In this document: piece after piece, positions 1 to 7,661 of the stretch | Position numbering within the stretch: the stretch's first letter is position 1 | Layout: every line of letters starts with the position of its first letter | Source: Rossellomorea vietnamensis | Lineage (GTDB): Bacteria; Bacillota; Bacilli; Bacillales; Bacillaceae_B | DNA: 34,690 nucleotides | Direction: 5' to 3' | Assembly: GCF_008180615.1 (NCBI RefSeq) | Contig: NZ_VTEH01000015.1 | Location: 1-34,690 of the forward strand | Program-made: the position numbers and the translations under genes | Notes under the pieces: generated by a model | Seen by the model: only the letters and a program-made list of their open reading frames with translations | Database searches by the model: none | Told to the model about the DNA's origin: nothing

Positions 1-116
1 GTTAGTAAGCTTTTTCATATCGTAGTTCATAAGAGGACAAGCTAAATGCTTTGTTGGTAATAAAGATAAACATTGACTAATGACTGTTTTTTGAGCTAAC
101 ATAATAGAGGTTTTGT

Positions 117-184
117 GCTCCTTTTGTAGATAGTTTGTTTTTGGGAACAAACAGTCAATACATCTACAATAGGAGCTTTTTTTG
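117..184 (+). terminator. Long two-part hairpin terminator
   Basis: The outer arms gctccttttgtagat and atctacaataggagc pair with one mismatch. Inner arms gtttgtt and aacaaac close a short loop, and seven T residues follow. This is a typical intrinsic terminator for a gene that ends before the window. It could also be the body of a short RNA, since a weak promoter-like sequence lies just upstream. Confidence 0.75.
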
Positions 185-239
185 TGTTTGTCTATAACTT
201 CTCCCGCTCTATTTACTTATTTTGGAACCTACGCAAAGC

Positions 240-296
240 CAGTGGGTCTCACCTGTCCCGCTAGTCCCGCAGGAGGTCGTACACCTTCCACTCCAG
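240..296. repeat. Dispersed GC-rich element, copy 1
   Basis: The segment beginning gggtctcacctgtcccgc is nearly identical to 17408-17475. Both copies continue through ctagtcccgc and a gtcg(t/c)ac block to ccttcc(a/g)ctcc. It is GC-rich against an AT-rich surround and noncoding. Similar elements are scattered between genes in many Bacillaceae; their function is unknown to me. Confidence 0.7.
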
Positions 297-520
297 TCAA
301 CATAAGCAAGGAACTGAGAATCCAATATAAACCGGCGTATCAACTTCTCATATAAATTTGGTTATAAATTCACGCTAGAGTTAAAAGGAAAAGCAAGTCG
401 GCTAGCATGTTTCAAGTTTCTTAATTGGATGACGCTTTCTTACTTATTTAAATAAAATTTCCCCCTTTTGCTCATACTATTTCTGAATTGGATTCAATTA
501 CAGAATGGAGAGTTGAGCAA

Positions 521-886
521 ATGGAAATGGATTTCAGAAATTCTACAGAAGCTGCACTGCACCATTATAAGCAGGGATTAGGTGTATTTACTAAAAAAAT
601 GCCGGAGTTGGCTCACCATTATAATGCGTTCACAGAAGAATGTTTCAAAGAAGGAGTTCTCTCTAAAAAAGATAAACAGCTGATCGCACTGGGCATCAGC
701 TTGTACTCACAAGATGAGTATTGCATCATCTATCACACCAAAGGATGCATCGATCAAGGATGCTCAGAAGAGGAAATCCTTGAAGCTGTTGGAGTAACGG
801 CTGCATTTGGCGGTGGAGCTGCCATGAGCCAGGCGGTCACACTTGTTCAGGAATCAATTACAGAACTGAACCAACTAAAACAATAG
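521..886 (+). CDS. yurZ: YurZ-like carboxymuconolactone decarboxylase / AhpD-fold protein
   Basis: Small all-alpha protein of the AhpD/CMD superfamily, 121 residues from the chosen start. ATG 521 is preferred over an upstream TTG at 488 because aatggagag lies about eight bases before it. The AhpD signature is recognisable as E66-x-C68-x-x-Y71-H72, so the first Cys and the His are kept while the second Cys of the usual CxxC is Tyr. A classical CxxC peroxidase cycle is therefore unlikely. Another Cys (C76) follows, then a glycine-rich helix end (GGGAA). It lies upstream of sufC, as yurZ does in B. subtilis, but here an IS element and a small ORF separate them. A link to Fe-S assembly or oxidative stress is inferred from position only; the substrate is unknown. 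Confidence 0.85.
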   Translation: MEMDFRNSTEAALHHYKQGLGVFTKKMPELAHHYNAFTEECFKEGVLSKKDKQLIALGISLYSQDEYCIIYHTKGCIDQGCSEEEILEAVGVTAAFGGGAAMSQAVTLVQESITELNQLKQ

Positions 887-896
887 TAACTACAAG

Positions 897-925
897 GCTG
901 ACAGAATCGATTTGTCAGCTTTTCT
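897..925 (+). terminator. Terminator of yurZ
   Basis: Arms gctgaca and tgtcagc with a nine-base loop, followed by ttttctcatttt, ten bases after the yurZ stop. Confidence 0.75.
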
Positions 926-1345
926 CATTTTATAGATAGGTTTTGAATTAACATTAACTGCGAAGAGGGACAGTCCCTCAGCTGATAAAATAGGTGTATA
1001 GTGTCCCTTTAGAGTAGTTTGAAGACCATCAGAGCCGGTGAAATATTCCTTGGTGTCCAGGTAATATGAAGTTTGGTATCACTTATGGCACTCTGTGTCA
1101 TTCTCACTAAAGCCAATTTGTGCTACACAAAACTTAATTTTAAAAGTTCAAAACAGAAGCATAGCGTGGGAATATTGTGAAAATATAAGGTGGAGGGGTT
1201 TCAGTGTTTTTAAAACAGCTGACAACTCCGTTAAAAACTGGAAATCAGTTTATATGCGTTTTGTTTTTAAAATACGGGGGTAGTAACATTATATACGTAG
1301 TTAAAAACCTGAAAGGAATGATTCATTATCAACGACTCTCTAAAA
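926..1345. other. Intergenic stretch with a short palindrome
   Basis: A 15-bp palindrome gagggacagtccctc lies at 965-979; its core recurs inside a larger palindrome at 23663-23701. A 62-codon GTG frame at 1095-1283 lacks a ribosome binding site and I do not regard it as a gene. The sequence gaaagga at 1311-1317 is a good Shine-Dalgarno, discussed with the next ORF. Confidence 0.5.
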
Positions 1346-1522
1346 ATGGAGTATACGAATGAAATGGAAAAGGCGATGCATGGAGCCCATGGAGTAGGCT
1401 ATGAAACCTATAAGAGAAAACATAAAGTTCGTATGCAAGTGGAAAAGAGAAGAGAGAATGAATACGTCGAAAGCAGAAGAATGATTGCCGATTTGGATCG
1501 TAAAGTACACGCTAATATATAA
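1346..1522 (+). CDS. Small highly charged hypothetical protein
   Basis: A 58-codon frame from ATG 1346. The product is hydrophilic and rich in Lys, Arg, Glu and His, with a central basic run around residues 23-36 and probable helical character. It has no signal peptide, membrane segment or Cys. No ribosome binding site precedes ATG 1346. A strong gaaagga at 1311-1317 sits seven bases before an in-frame ATT at 1325, which would add seven residues through a rare start codon; an ATG at 1318 after the same site opens only a 14-codon frame in another register. I do not recognise a family. It sits directly outside the IS left end, so it could be a decayed or truncated gene. Confidence 0.4.
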   Translation: MEYTNEMEKAMHGAHGVGYETYKRKHKVRMQVEKRRENEYVESRRMIADLDRKVHANI

Positions 1523-1537
1523 TAGGAAGAAACAAGG

Positions 1538-1555
1538 AGAAAAGAGGCTGGGACA
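1538..1555. repeat. IS terminal inverted repeat, left
   Basis: The 18 bases are exactly complementary to 3357-3374. The core agaggctgggaca is the usual recognisable end of these elements. Confidence 0.8.
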
Positions 1556-1574
1556 TAACTAGCCAAAAATCATG

Positions 1575-1616
1575 AAAAAAGGGCTTCAATCATCATTTCG
1601 GATGATTGAAGCCCTT
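1575..1616 (-). terminator. Transposase terminator
   Basis: A perfect 14-bp stem (gggcttcaatcatc at 1581-1594 and its complement at 1601-1614) with a six-base loop. Read on the minus strand it is followed by a T run (complement of 1575-1580), just after the transposase stop. Confidence 0.8.
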
Positions 1617-1637
1617 TTCTTTCACTACTCTCGTGGA

Positions 1638-3212
1638 TTAGGTTGCGTTCCTGGCAGTCAACTTTCTCAAGTTAACCGCCATCAGCGCGAAGCCCATTTC
1701 ATTTTGCACGCGCTCCTGGCCTCTGACCGACAATCTTGTGAAACCTAAATTAGCTTTCAGAAATCCAAAAACTGGTTCTACGTCGATTTTACGTCGGCCG
1801 TAGATTTCACCCGTTTTCTCGTCTGAAAGCAGTGTTCTTATCTTCTCTTTTTGTTGTTCCCATTTTACATTTAATAATAGTTTTCGATGATTTCCTTCCT
1901 TGGCTTTCGTGCACTCAGAACGGAAAGGACATCCCGTACAGCTTTCGCACTCGTACACCTTAAACTCCCGAGAAAACCCGTTTCGGTCTGTCTTGTGTGA
2001 CAGGTGGCGGAATGTGAGTTGTTGATTATTCGGACAAGTAAATGAATCGGTTTCTTCGTCGTACTTCCAATTGGCCGTATTGAATTTATTCTTTTGAGCC
2101 CTTTTCGTTTTCTCTTTGCGGTACATGTTGTAGGTAATCAGTGGCGTAGCGGTTCGATTTTCAAAGACATCCTCATAATTTTCTTCACTCCCATAACCAG
2201 CGTCAGCCACTATGTATTTTGGGAGTGTAAAGAAGTGATTTTCGATCGTATTCAGAAATGGAATGAACGTCCGTGTATCGGTCGGATTAGGGAAAACATC
2301 ATAGGCAAGAGCGTGCTGCCCTTCGCTCGCAATTTGTACATTGTAGCCAGCTTTTAGTTGTCCATTCTTCATGTAATCGTCCTTCATCCGCATAAAGGTG
2401 GCGTCGCGATCTGTCTTAGAATAACTGTTGCGCGTACCGAAAGTGGCCATGGCCTGTTCATACTTTTGTTTGCGTGCGACAAAATCCTTAAACTGTTTGA
2501 GGAGCTGCTTGGGCATTTTACGTGCTGAGCGAAGCTGTTTTCGTTCGCTTACGTCCTTACTGGATTCGATGGTTGTAGTGAGTTCATCAACGGTGTCTTC
2601 GAGTTTCCCCACGACTTTAGCCAACTCTTTTGTAGAGAGCACCTCCGGACTTTCCCGTTCTATTTCAGGTATGATTTCCTTTTCCACTAGTTCATCATAG
2701 AGTTGATTCGATCTTTCAATGAGACCAGCACTGTAGTTCTCCACCGTTTTCCGCCAAACGAACGTGAACTTATTGGCATTAGCTTCAAGTTTGGTTCCGT
2801 CAATGAAGATCGCTTCATCATCAATATGCTTTTGCTTAACGAGATGGCAGCGAAATTGAACAAAGCACTCACGAAGAAGCGCTTTTACTTCTGGGCAGAC
2901 ACGAAACCGGTTAATCGTGCGGTAGCTCGGTTCATGCCCTTAGGCAAGCCACATCATCCGGACACTGTCGCCGAGGAGAGCTTCAATTTTCCTTCCTGAG
3001 AAAACGGATTGGGTATAAGCACATAAAATAATCTTCATCATCATACGTGGATGGTAAGCAGGGCAGCCTGTGCTTCGTATGAACGAATCGAAGGCTTCGT
3101 GTGGTATTTGCTCAACGAGGTCGTGCACGGAGAAGGCAATATCATTTTTTTGAAGTTTGATTTCTAAATCCAGGGGCAAAACCACTTGATTCATGATATA
3201 ATTTTTAAACAT
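1638..3212 (-). pseudogene. IS1182-type DDE transposase with an in-frame ochre stop
   Basis: The frame runs from ATG at 3212 to the stop at 1638 and would encode about 524 residues, the normal length for IS1182 transposases. A single TAA at 2940-2942 interrupts it after residues MMWLA. The frame does not shift: the next residues GHEPSYRTINRF continue the family sequence, where Gln (CAA) is usual, so one C-to-T change explains the break. The N-terminal half holds the DUF772-like region. The three acidic DDE residues appear intact: IFIDGTKLEANAN, YIVADAGYGSEENY and the E of DVEPVFGFLKANLG. A GTG at 2744 could start only a C-terminal fragment. The protein is probably inactive in this copy unless the stop is suppressed or supplied in trans by another copy. 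Confidence 0.85.
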
Positions 3213-3285
3213 AAGGACCCTTCTTTCAGATGGAATTTTGTGTGGTAACTTTATTTTATCAGAAGAGGTCCTTATTTTAATTCAA
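3211..3285 (-). promoter_or_regulatory. Transposase promoter and read-through guard hairpin
   Basis: On the minus strand a TTGAAT (complement of 3280-3285) and TGATAA or GATAAA (around 3255-3261) form a possible sigma-A promoter. Inverted arms ataaggacc (3211-3219) and ggtccttat (3267-3275) bracket the leader and cover the start codon region. Transcripts from the internal promoter would lack the upstream arm, while transcripts entering from outside would contain both arms and hide the start. This is inference from arrangement, modelled on other IS elements. Confidence 0.45.
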
Positions 3286-3294
3286 AAATAATCT

Positions 3295-3338
3295 AAGCTG
3301 GAGAAATTTTACTCGTCGTAAAATTTCTCCAGCTTTTT
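3295..3338 (+). terminator. Perfect 18-bp hairpin at IS right end
   Basis: aagctggagaaattttac (3295-3312) pairs exactly with 3318-3335 across a five-base loop and is followed by T residues on the plus strand. It would stop plus-strand transcription leaving the element toward suf. Confidence 0.75.
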
Positions 3339-3356
3339 CATCTTAGAGGAGGGTTT

Positions 3357-3374
3357 TGTCCCAGCCTCTTTTCT
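3357..3374. repeat. IS terminal inverted repeat, right
   Basis: Complementary partner of 1538-1555; it ends in gcctcttttct. Confidence 0.8.
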
Positions 3375-3398
3375 TTGTTTATAGACGTAAAAACAGCA

Positions 3399-3591
3399 GC
3401 CCGCCTTTTTTTCTCTTTGGAACATTTGCCTGTCGAGGCTGATCAAGGCGCTTGCGCTTTCGTTGCGTCCAGCTGCAGCGCCTAGCCCCTCGGGATCAAA
3501 TAACCCAAAGAGAATAAAAGGAAAGCCCGCCTTTTTTTCTCTTTGGAACATTTGCCTGTCGGGGCTGATCAAGGCGCTTCCGCTTTTGTTG
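3399..3591. repeat. Two direct copies of a dispersed 66-bp element
   Basis: 3399-3464 and 3525-3590 both start with gcccgcc, a T run and ctctttggaacatttgcctg, and continue through ggctgatcaaggcgctt. They differ at only a few positions and are 126 bp apart. Between them is ccagctgcagcgcctagccc (from about 3469), a motif that reappears, inverted and diverged, at about 17400-17435 and at the end of the window. The 122-codon minus-strand frame across this region is a product of the repeats. The remaining bases to 3860 hold only the suf promoter region. Confidence 0.75.
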
Positions 3592-3765
3592 TGTTTACTG
3601 ATAGGGAATTCTTTGTTAATCTTATTGGAGTAGAGAAATATAAGGAAAGCCTCATAATCCTTTTTGTTGGGAGGCATCTTTGTACATGTTTAAAGCTGGG
3701 GAAGCAAACAATATGAAAGGTCAGTATAATGCAGTTTTATGTCCTTTTAACCTCGGTTTAAACAG

Positions 3766-3794
3766 TTGCTTATAACTTTTATTTGTTATAAGAT
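3766..3794 (+). promoter_or_regulatory. Probable suf operon promoter with palindrome
   Basis: A weak -35 TTGCTT (3766-3771) is separated by 17 bases from TAAGAT (3789-3794). A perfect 8-bp inverted repeat, cttataac and gttataag (3769-3792), spans this interval and could be an operator. The motif tgagaat occurs twice just downstream (about 3800-3817). It does not match a Per box spacing; I cannot assign a regulator. Confidence 0.35.
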
Positions 3795-3859
3795 TGGAAT
3801 GAGAATAAATTGAGAATGGTTAAAAATAAACTTTCTTATAAAGTCGCGGAGGTATAATA

Positions 3860-4645
3860 ATGGCAGGTTCAACTTTAACAATCACAGATCTTCATGTTGA
3901 GATCGAAGGAAAAGAAATCCTCAAAGGTGTAAACCTTGAAATAAAAGGTGGAGAAATCCACGCAGTAATGGGTCCGAATGGTACTGGTAAATCAACTTTG
4001 TCTTCAGCTATCATGGGACATCCTAAGTACGAAGTAACAAAGGGCAGCATCACTTTTGATGGTGAAGATGTTCTGGAAATGGAAGTGGATGAGCGTGCGC
4101 GTGTAGGTTTATTCCTAGCGATGCAGTATCCAAGTGAAATCAGCGGCGTAACAAATGCCGACTTCCTTCGTTCGGCTATCAACAGCCGTCGTGAAGAAGG
4201 ACAGGAAATATCACTTATGAAATTTATCCGCACAATGGATGCAAACATGGAAGAGCTTGAAATGGATCCGGATATGGCTCAGCGCTATTTAAACGAAGGC
4301 TTCTCCGGCGGTGAGAAGAAACGTAACGAAATTCTTCAATTGATGATGATTCAGCCAAAGATTGCAATCCTTGATGAGATTGACTCCGGCTTGGACATCG
4401 ATGCTTTGAGAATCGTTTCAAACGGTATTAACAAAATGCGTGGAGAAGAGTTCGGCTGCTTAATCATTACCCACTATCAGCGTCTTCTTAACTACATCAC
4501 ACCGGATAAAGTACACGTAATGATGCAGGGACGCGTTGTGAAATCGGGTGGACCTGAGCTTGCGAAACGTCTTGAATCAGAAGGATATGACTGGATTAAA
4601 GAAGAGTTAGGCATCAAAGACGAAACTGTCGGCCAAGAAGCGTAA
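3860..4645 (+). CDS. sufC: SufC, Fe-S assembly ATPase
   Basis: ABC-type ATPase of the SUF scaffold complex SufBCD, cytoplasmic, 261 residues as usual. Walker A is GPNGTGKST at 38-46, the signature FSGGEKKRNE is at 148-157, and Walker B is IAILDEID at 168-175 with D172 and E173. The modified signature with KKR after SGGE is typical of SufC as opposed to importer ATPases. The start is ATG 3860 with ggagg about seven bases upstream. It is the first gene of sufCDSUB, with 17 bases to sufD. ATP hydrolysis by SufC drives the conformational change in SufBCD needed to build a cluster. B. subtilis names this gene yurY; the SUF system is the main Fe-S pathway in that species. Confidence 0.97.
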   Translation: MAGSTLTITDLHVEIEGKEILKGVNLEIKGGEIHAVMGPNGTGKSTLSSAIMGHPKYEVTKGSITFDGEDVLEMEVDERARVGLFLAMQYPSEISGVTNADFLRSAINSRREEGQEISLMKFIRTMDANMEELEMDPDMAQRYLNEGFSGGEKKRNEILQLMMIQPKIAILDEIDSGLDIDALRIVSNGINKMRGEEFGCLIITHYQRLLNYITPDKVHVMMQGRVVKSGGPELAKRLESEGYDWIKEELGIKDETVGQEA

Positions 4646-4662
4646 GCGTTAGGGGGATTAAG

Positions 4663-5973
4663 ATGACTGTAGAAACGAAACTACCAGTAGAAAAGGAATA
4701 TTTGGACTCCTTTTCAAAAGGTCTTGGAGAACCTGAATGGTTTTCAGGCCTTCGTACCCAGGCTTTGGCTAAAGCGGGGGAATTGGAGCTTCCTAAACCG
4801 GATAAAACGAAAATCACTAAGTGGAATTTCACTGAGTTTAAACAGCATACAGTAGAAAGCAAGCCTTTTGAGAACTTAAGCGAGCTTCCTGATGCTGCTA
4901 AAGCGTTAATTGATACAGAGAGCAGCAGTAATAACTTATACGTTCAGAGGAACAACACTCCTGCTTATTTGACGCTTTCACAAGAACTGCAGGACCAGGG
5001 TGTTATCTTCACGGATATTCTGACTGCCATCAAGGAACATGGCGATCTTGTGCAAAAGTATTTCATGAAGGAAGGCGTCAAAGTGGACGAACACAAATTG
5101 ACTGCCCTTCATGCTGCGCTTCTTAACGGCGGTGTATTCTTATATGTACCTAAGAACGTAGAGGTGAAACAGCCGATCCAGGCTGTCTACATCCAGGACA
5201 ATGCAGACACTACTCTTTTTAACCATGTACTTGTTGTAGCAGATGACAATAGTTCTGTCACATATGTTGAGAATTATATCTCCACTACAGATGTAGAAGA
5301 GGGAATCTACAATATCGTGTCGGAAGTGTTCGCTAACAACAATGCTAAAGTGACTTACGGAGCAGTGGACAACCTTGCAAGCGGGATTACAACTTACGTT
5401 AACCGCAGAGGGACGGCTGCAAGAGATGCCCGCATCGATTGGGCTCTAGGCTTGATGAATGATGGAAATACCATTTCAGAAAATGTAACGAACCTTATGG
5501 GCGACGGTTCTTATGCTGATACAAAAACCGTGGTAGTCGGACGAGGGAAGCAAAAGCAGAACTTCACGACGAAAGTGGTACACTTCGGAAAGAACTCTGA
5601 AGGATACATCCTTAAACACGGTGTCATGAAGGACGAAGCATCTTCCATCTTCAACGGCATCGGAAAAATTGAACATGGAGCTTCGAAATCCAATGCAGAA
5701 CAGGAATCACGCGTTCTTATGCTTAGCGAAAAAGCACGCGGAGATGCCAACCCGATTCTATTGATTGATGAAGATGATGTTACAGCAGGACATGCTGCTT
5801 CCGTCGGCCGTGTTGACCCGCTTCAGCTTTACTACCTGATGAGCCGCGGTATCCCTCGTCAAGAGGCAGAACGCCTTGTCATCCACGGATTCCTGGCCCC
5901 GGTTGTTAACCAGCTTCCTATCGAAGGAGTTAAAAAGCAGCTGACAGAGGTCATCGAAAGGAAAGTAAATTAA
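4663..5973 (+). CDS. sufD: SufD, Fe-S scaffold subunit
   Basis: Paralog of SufB in the SufBC2D scaffold, 436 residues, cytoplasmic. It shows the right-handed beta-helix core of the SufBD family, with the conserved block around HFGKNSEGYILKHGVMKDEA and the C-terminal helical region that docks SufC, containing DPLQLYYLMSRGIPRQEAER. That last motif is shared almost word for word with SufB in this window, confirming the family. A ttaggggg Shine-Dalgarno precedes ATG 4663. The stop overlaps the start of sufS by one base (TAATG), suggesting coupled translation. Confidence 0.95.
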   Translation: MTVETKLPVEKEYLDSFSKGLGEPEWFSGLRTQALAKAGELELPKPDKTKITKWNFTEFKQHTVESKPFENLSELPDAAKALIDTESSSNNLYVQRNNTPAYLTLSQELQDQGVIFTDILTAIKEHGDLVQKYFMKEGVKVDEHKLTALHAALLNGGVFLYVPKNVEVKQPIQAVYIQDNADTTLFNHVLVVADDNSSVTYVENYISTTDVEEGIYNIVSEVFANNNAKVTYGAVDNLASGITTYVNRRGTAARDARIDWALGLMNDGNTISENVTNLMGDGSYADTKTVVVGRGKQKQNFTTKVVHFGKNSEGYILKHGVMKDEASSIFNGIGKIEHGASKSNAEQESRVLMLSEKARGDANPILLIDEDDVTAGHAASVGRVDPLQLYYLMSRGIPRQEAERLVIHGFLAPVVNQLPIEGVKKQLTEVIERKVN

Positions 5974-7202
5974 TGAATGCAAAAGAGATTCGTAAATATT
6001 TTCCGATTCTCGACCAGGAAGTCAATGGCCATCCGTTAGTTTATCTGGACAGTGCCGCTACTTCACAGAAACCTGTGCAGGTTATTGAAGCTATGGATAA
6101 GTACTACCGTGAATATAATTCAAATGTCCATCGTGGTGTCCATACCCTTGGGACCCTTGCGACAGACGGGTATGAAGGTGCCAGGGAAAAGGTCCGCAAG
6201 TTCATCAATGCGGAGTCAACCCAGGAAATCATCTTCACCAGGGGAACAACTACAGCGATTAACACGGTAGCTGCAAGTTATGGCAGAGCCAATGTGAGGG
6301 AAGGCGATGAAATCGTCATTTCCCATATGGAACATCACAGCAATATCATTCCTTGGCAGCAGCTTGCCAGAGAAACCGGCGCTTCTTTAAAATATGTTCC
6401 CCTTCAAGAAGATGGAACGATTTCAGTAGAAGATGTCAAAAATACAGTAACATCCAAAACCAAAATCGTATCGATCATGAAGGTTTCGAATGTCCTCGGG
6501 ACGATGAATCCTATCAAGGAAATTACGAAGGTCGCCCATGAAAATGGCGCGGTCATGATGGTCGATGGGGCCCAGGCGGCACCTCACATGAAGGTCGACG
6601 TCCAGGACCTAGATTGTGACTTCTTCGCTTTTTCCGGCCATAAGATGGCTGGTCCAACCGGGATCGGTGTCTTATATGGTAAAAAACATCTTCTTGAAAA
6701 AATGGAGCCTGTTGAATTCGGCGGCGAAATGATCGATTTTGTCGGCATGTATGAATCGACTTGGAAAGAGCTTCCTTGGAAGTTTGAAGCCGGTACACCT
6801 ATCATCGCGGGCGCAATCGGTCTTGGAGCGGCCATCGATTTTCTTGAGGAAATAGGTATGGATCACATTGAAAAGCATGAACACCGCTTAGCGGCCTATG
6901 CAATGGAAAAAATGTCCGAAGTAGAAGGCATGACCATTTTTGGAACGAAGGATCCTGCCAAGCGGGCTGGCCTTGTCACCTTCAATATTGATGATGTCCA
7001 TCCTCACGATGTTGCTACAGTACTAGATGCAGAAGGGATCGCTGTCCGTGCAGGACATCACTGTGCACAGCCATTGATGAAGTGGCTGCAGGTATCCGCT
7101 ACGGCGCGCGCAAGCTTCTACATTTACAATACAGAAGAAGATATTGACAAACTTGTTTCCGGACTAGTGAAAACAAAGGAGTATTTCAGCGATGTCTTTT
7201 AA
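5973..7202 (+). CDS. sufS: SufS, cysteine desulfurase
   Basis: PLP-dependent class V aminotransferase-fold enzyme, 409 residues, that takes sulfur from L-cysteine to give alanine and an enzyme persulfide. The PLP lysine is K224 in FSGHKMAGPTG. The catalytic persulfide cysteine is C364 in RAGHHCAQPLMKWL, the group II arrangement with a short active-site loop. GTTTAIN and EHHSNIIPW carry cofactor contacts. The start overlaps the sufD stop by one base and the end overlaps sufU by eleven, so the three are translationally linked. In Gram-positives the persulfide sulfur is passed to SufU, encoded next. Confidence 0.96.
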   Translation: MNAKEIRKYFPILDQEVNGHPLVYLDSAATSQKPVQVIEAMDKYYREYNSNVHRGVHTLGTLATDGYEGAREKVRKFINAESTQEIIFTRGTTTAINTVAASYGRANVREGDEIVISHMEHHSNIIPWQQLARETGASLKYVPLQEDGTISVEDVKNTVTSKTKIVSIMKVSNVLGTMNPIKEITKVAHENGAVMMVDGAQAAPHMKVDVQDLDCDFFAFSGHKMAGPTGIGVLYGKKHLLEKMEPVEFGGEMIDFVGMYESTWKELPWKFEAGTPIIAGAIGLGAAIDFLEEIGMDHIEKHEHRLAAYAMEKMSEVEGMTIFGTKDPAKRAGLVTFNIDDVHPHDVATVLDAEGIAVRAGHHCAQPLMKWLQVSATARASFYIYNTEEDIDKLVSGLVKTKEYFSDVF

Positions 7203-7626
7203 CAATTTAGATCAATTGTACAGACAGGTGATTATGGATCATTATAAAAATCCTCGCAACAAAGGCACACTTGAAGACGGCAGCTTTACAGTAGATATGA
7301 ACAACCCTACGTGCGGCGACCGTATCCATCTGAACCTGAAAGTGGAAGATGGGAAAGTGACAGATGCCAAATTCGATGGAGAGGGCTGTTCAATCTCAAT
7401 GGCTTCCGCTTCAATGATGACTCAGATTATCATTGGAAAAGACATTGAGACGGCAATGAGGCTTTCTGAAGTTTTCTCGAATATGATGCAAGGAAAAGAA
7501 TATGATGAGGATATTGACCTTGGTGATATAGAAGCCCTTCAGGGAGTGGCAAAATTCCCGGCACGCATCAAATGTGCCACACTTGCCTGGAAGGCGATGG
7601 AAAAAGGAGTCAAGGAAGGGAACTAA
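7192..7626 (+). CDS. sufU: SufU, zinc-dependent sulfur acceptor of SufS
   Basis: IscU-like fold protein of 144 residues. The zinc ligands of the Gram-positive SufU type are present: C41 and D43 in NPTCGDRI, C66 in GEGCSISMASASMM, and C128 in ARIKCATLAW. The insertion between C66 and C128 distinguishes SufU from IscU scaffolds. It accepts sulfur from the SufS persulfide and passes it to SufBCD. The start ATG 7192 lies inside the end of sufS. It is followed by 35 bases before sufB. Confidence 0.95.
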   Translation: MSFNNLDQLYRQVIMDHYKNPRNKGTLEDGSFTVDMNNPTCGDRIHLNLKVEDGKVTDAKFDGEGCSISMASASMMTQIIIGKDIETAMRLSEVFSNMMQGKEYDEDIDLGDIEALQGVAKFPARIKCATLAWKAMEKGVKEGN

Positions 7627-7661
7627 CCCTAAAGGACTCACACTAGAATGGAGGAATCAAC

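Larger units (their letters stand above)
1..520. other. Intergenic stretch upstream of yurZ
   Basis: No convincing gene is visible. It contains a strong hairpin terminator (117-184) and one copy of a dispersed GC-rich element (about 240-296). A TTGACT hexamer at 73-78 lies upstream of TAACAT, but the spacing is about 18 and it is weak. The rest, from about 300, is AT-rich without recognisable signals apart from the yurZ ribosome binding site. Confidence 0.6.
1539..3373 (-). mobile_element. IS1182-family insertion sequence with broken transposase
   Basis: The element is bounded by near-perfect inverted repeats: gaaaagaggctgggaca at 1539-1555 and its complement at 3357-3373, with one further base pair of match outside. 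Inside is one transposase gene on the minus strand, its promoter region, and a strong hairpin near each end (1575-1616 and 3295-3338). About 1.8 kb is normal for an IS1182-type element with a transposase near 520 residues. I see no clear target duplication in the bases immediately outside. It lies between the yurZ-like gene and sufC, which are neighbours in B. subtilis, so it was probably inserted there. Exact ends are uncertain by a few bases. Confidence 0.85.

Noticed and set aside
1095..1283. 62-codon ORF starting GTG
   Set aside because: No ribosome binding site and no recognisable protein character.
3309..3677. 122-codon minus-strand protein
   Set aside because: It is made from the two direct repeats and the IS right end, with no ribosome binding site; the apparent repeated peptide reflects the DNA repeat.
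3769..3792. Per or Fur box at the suf promoter
   Set aside because: Arms are separated by eight bases, unlike the 7-1-7 arrangement of Per and Fur sites.
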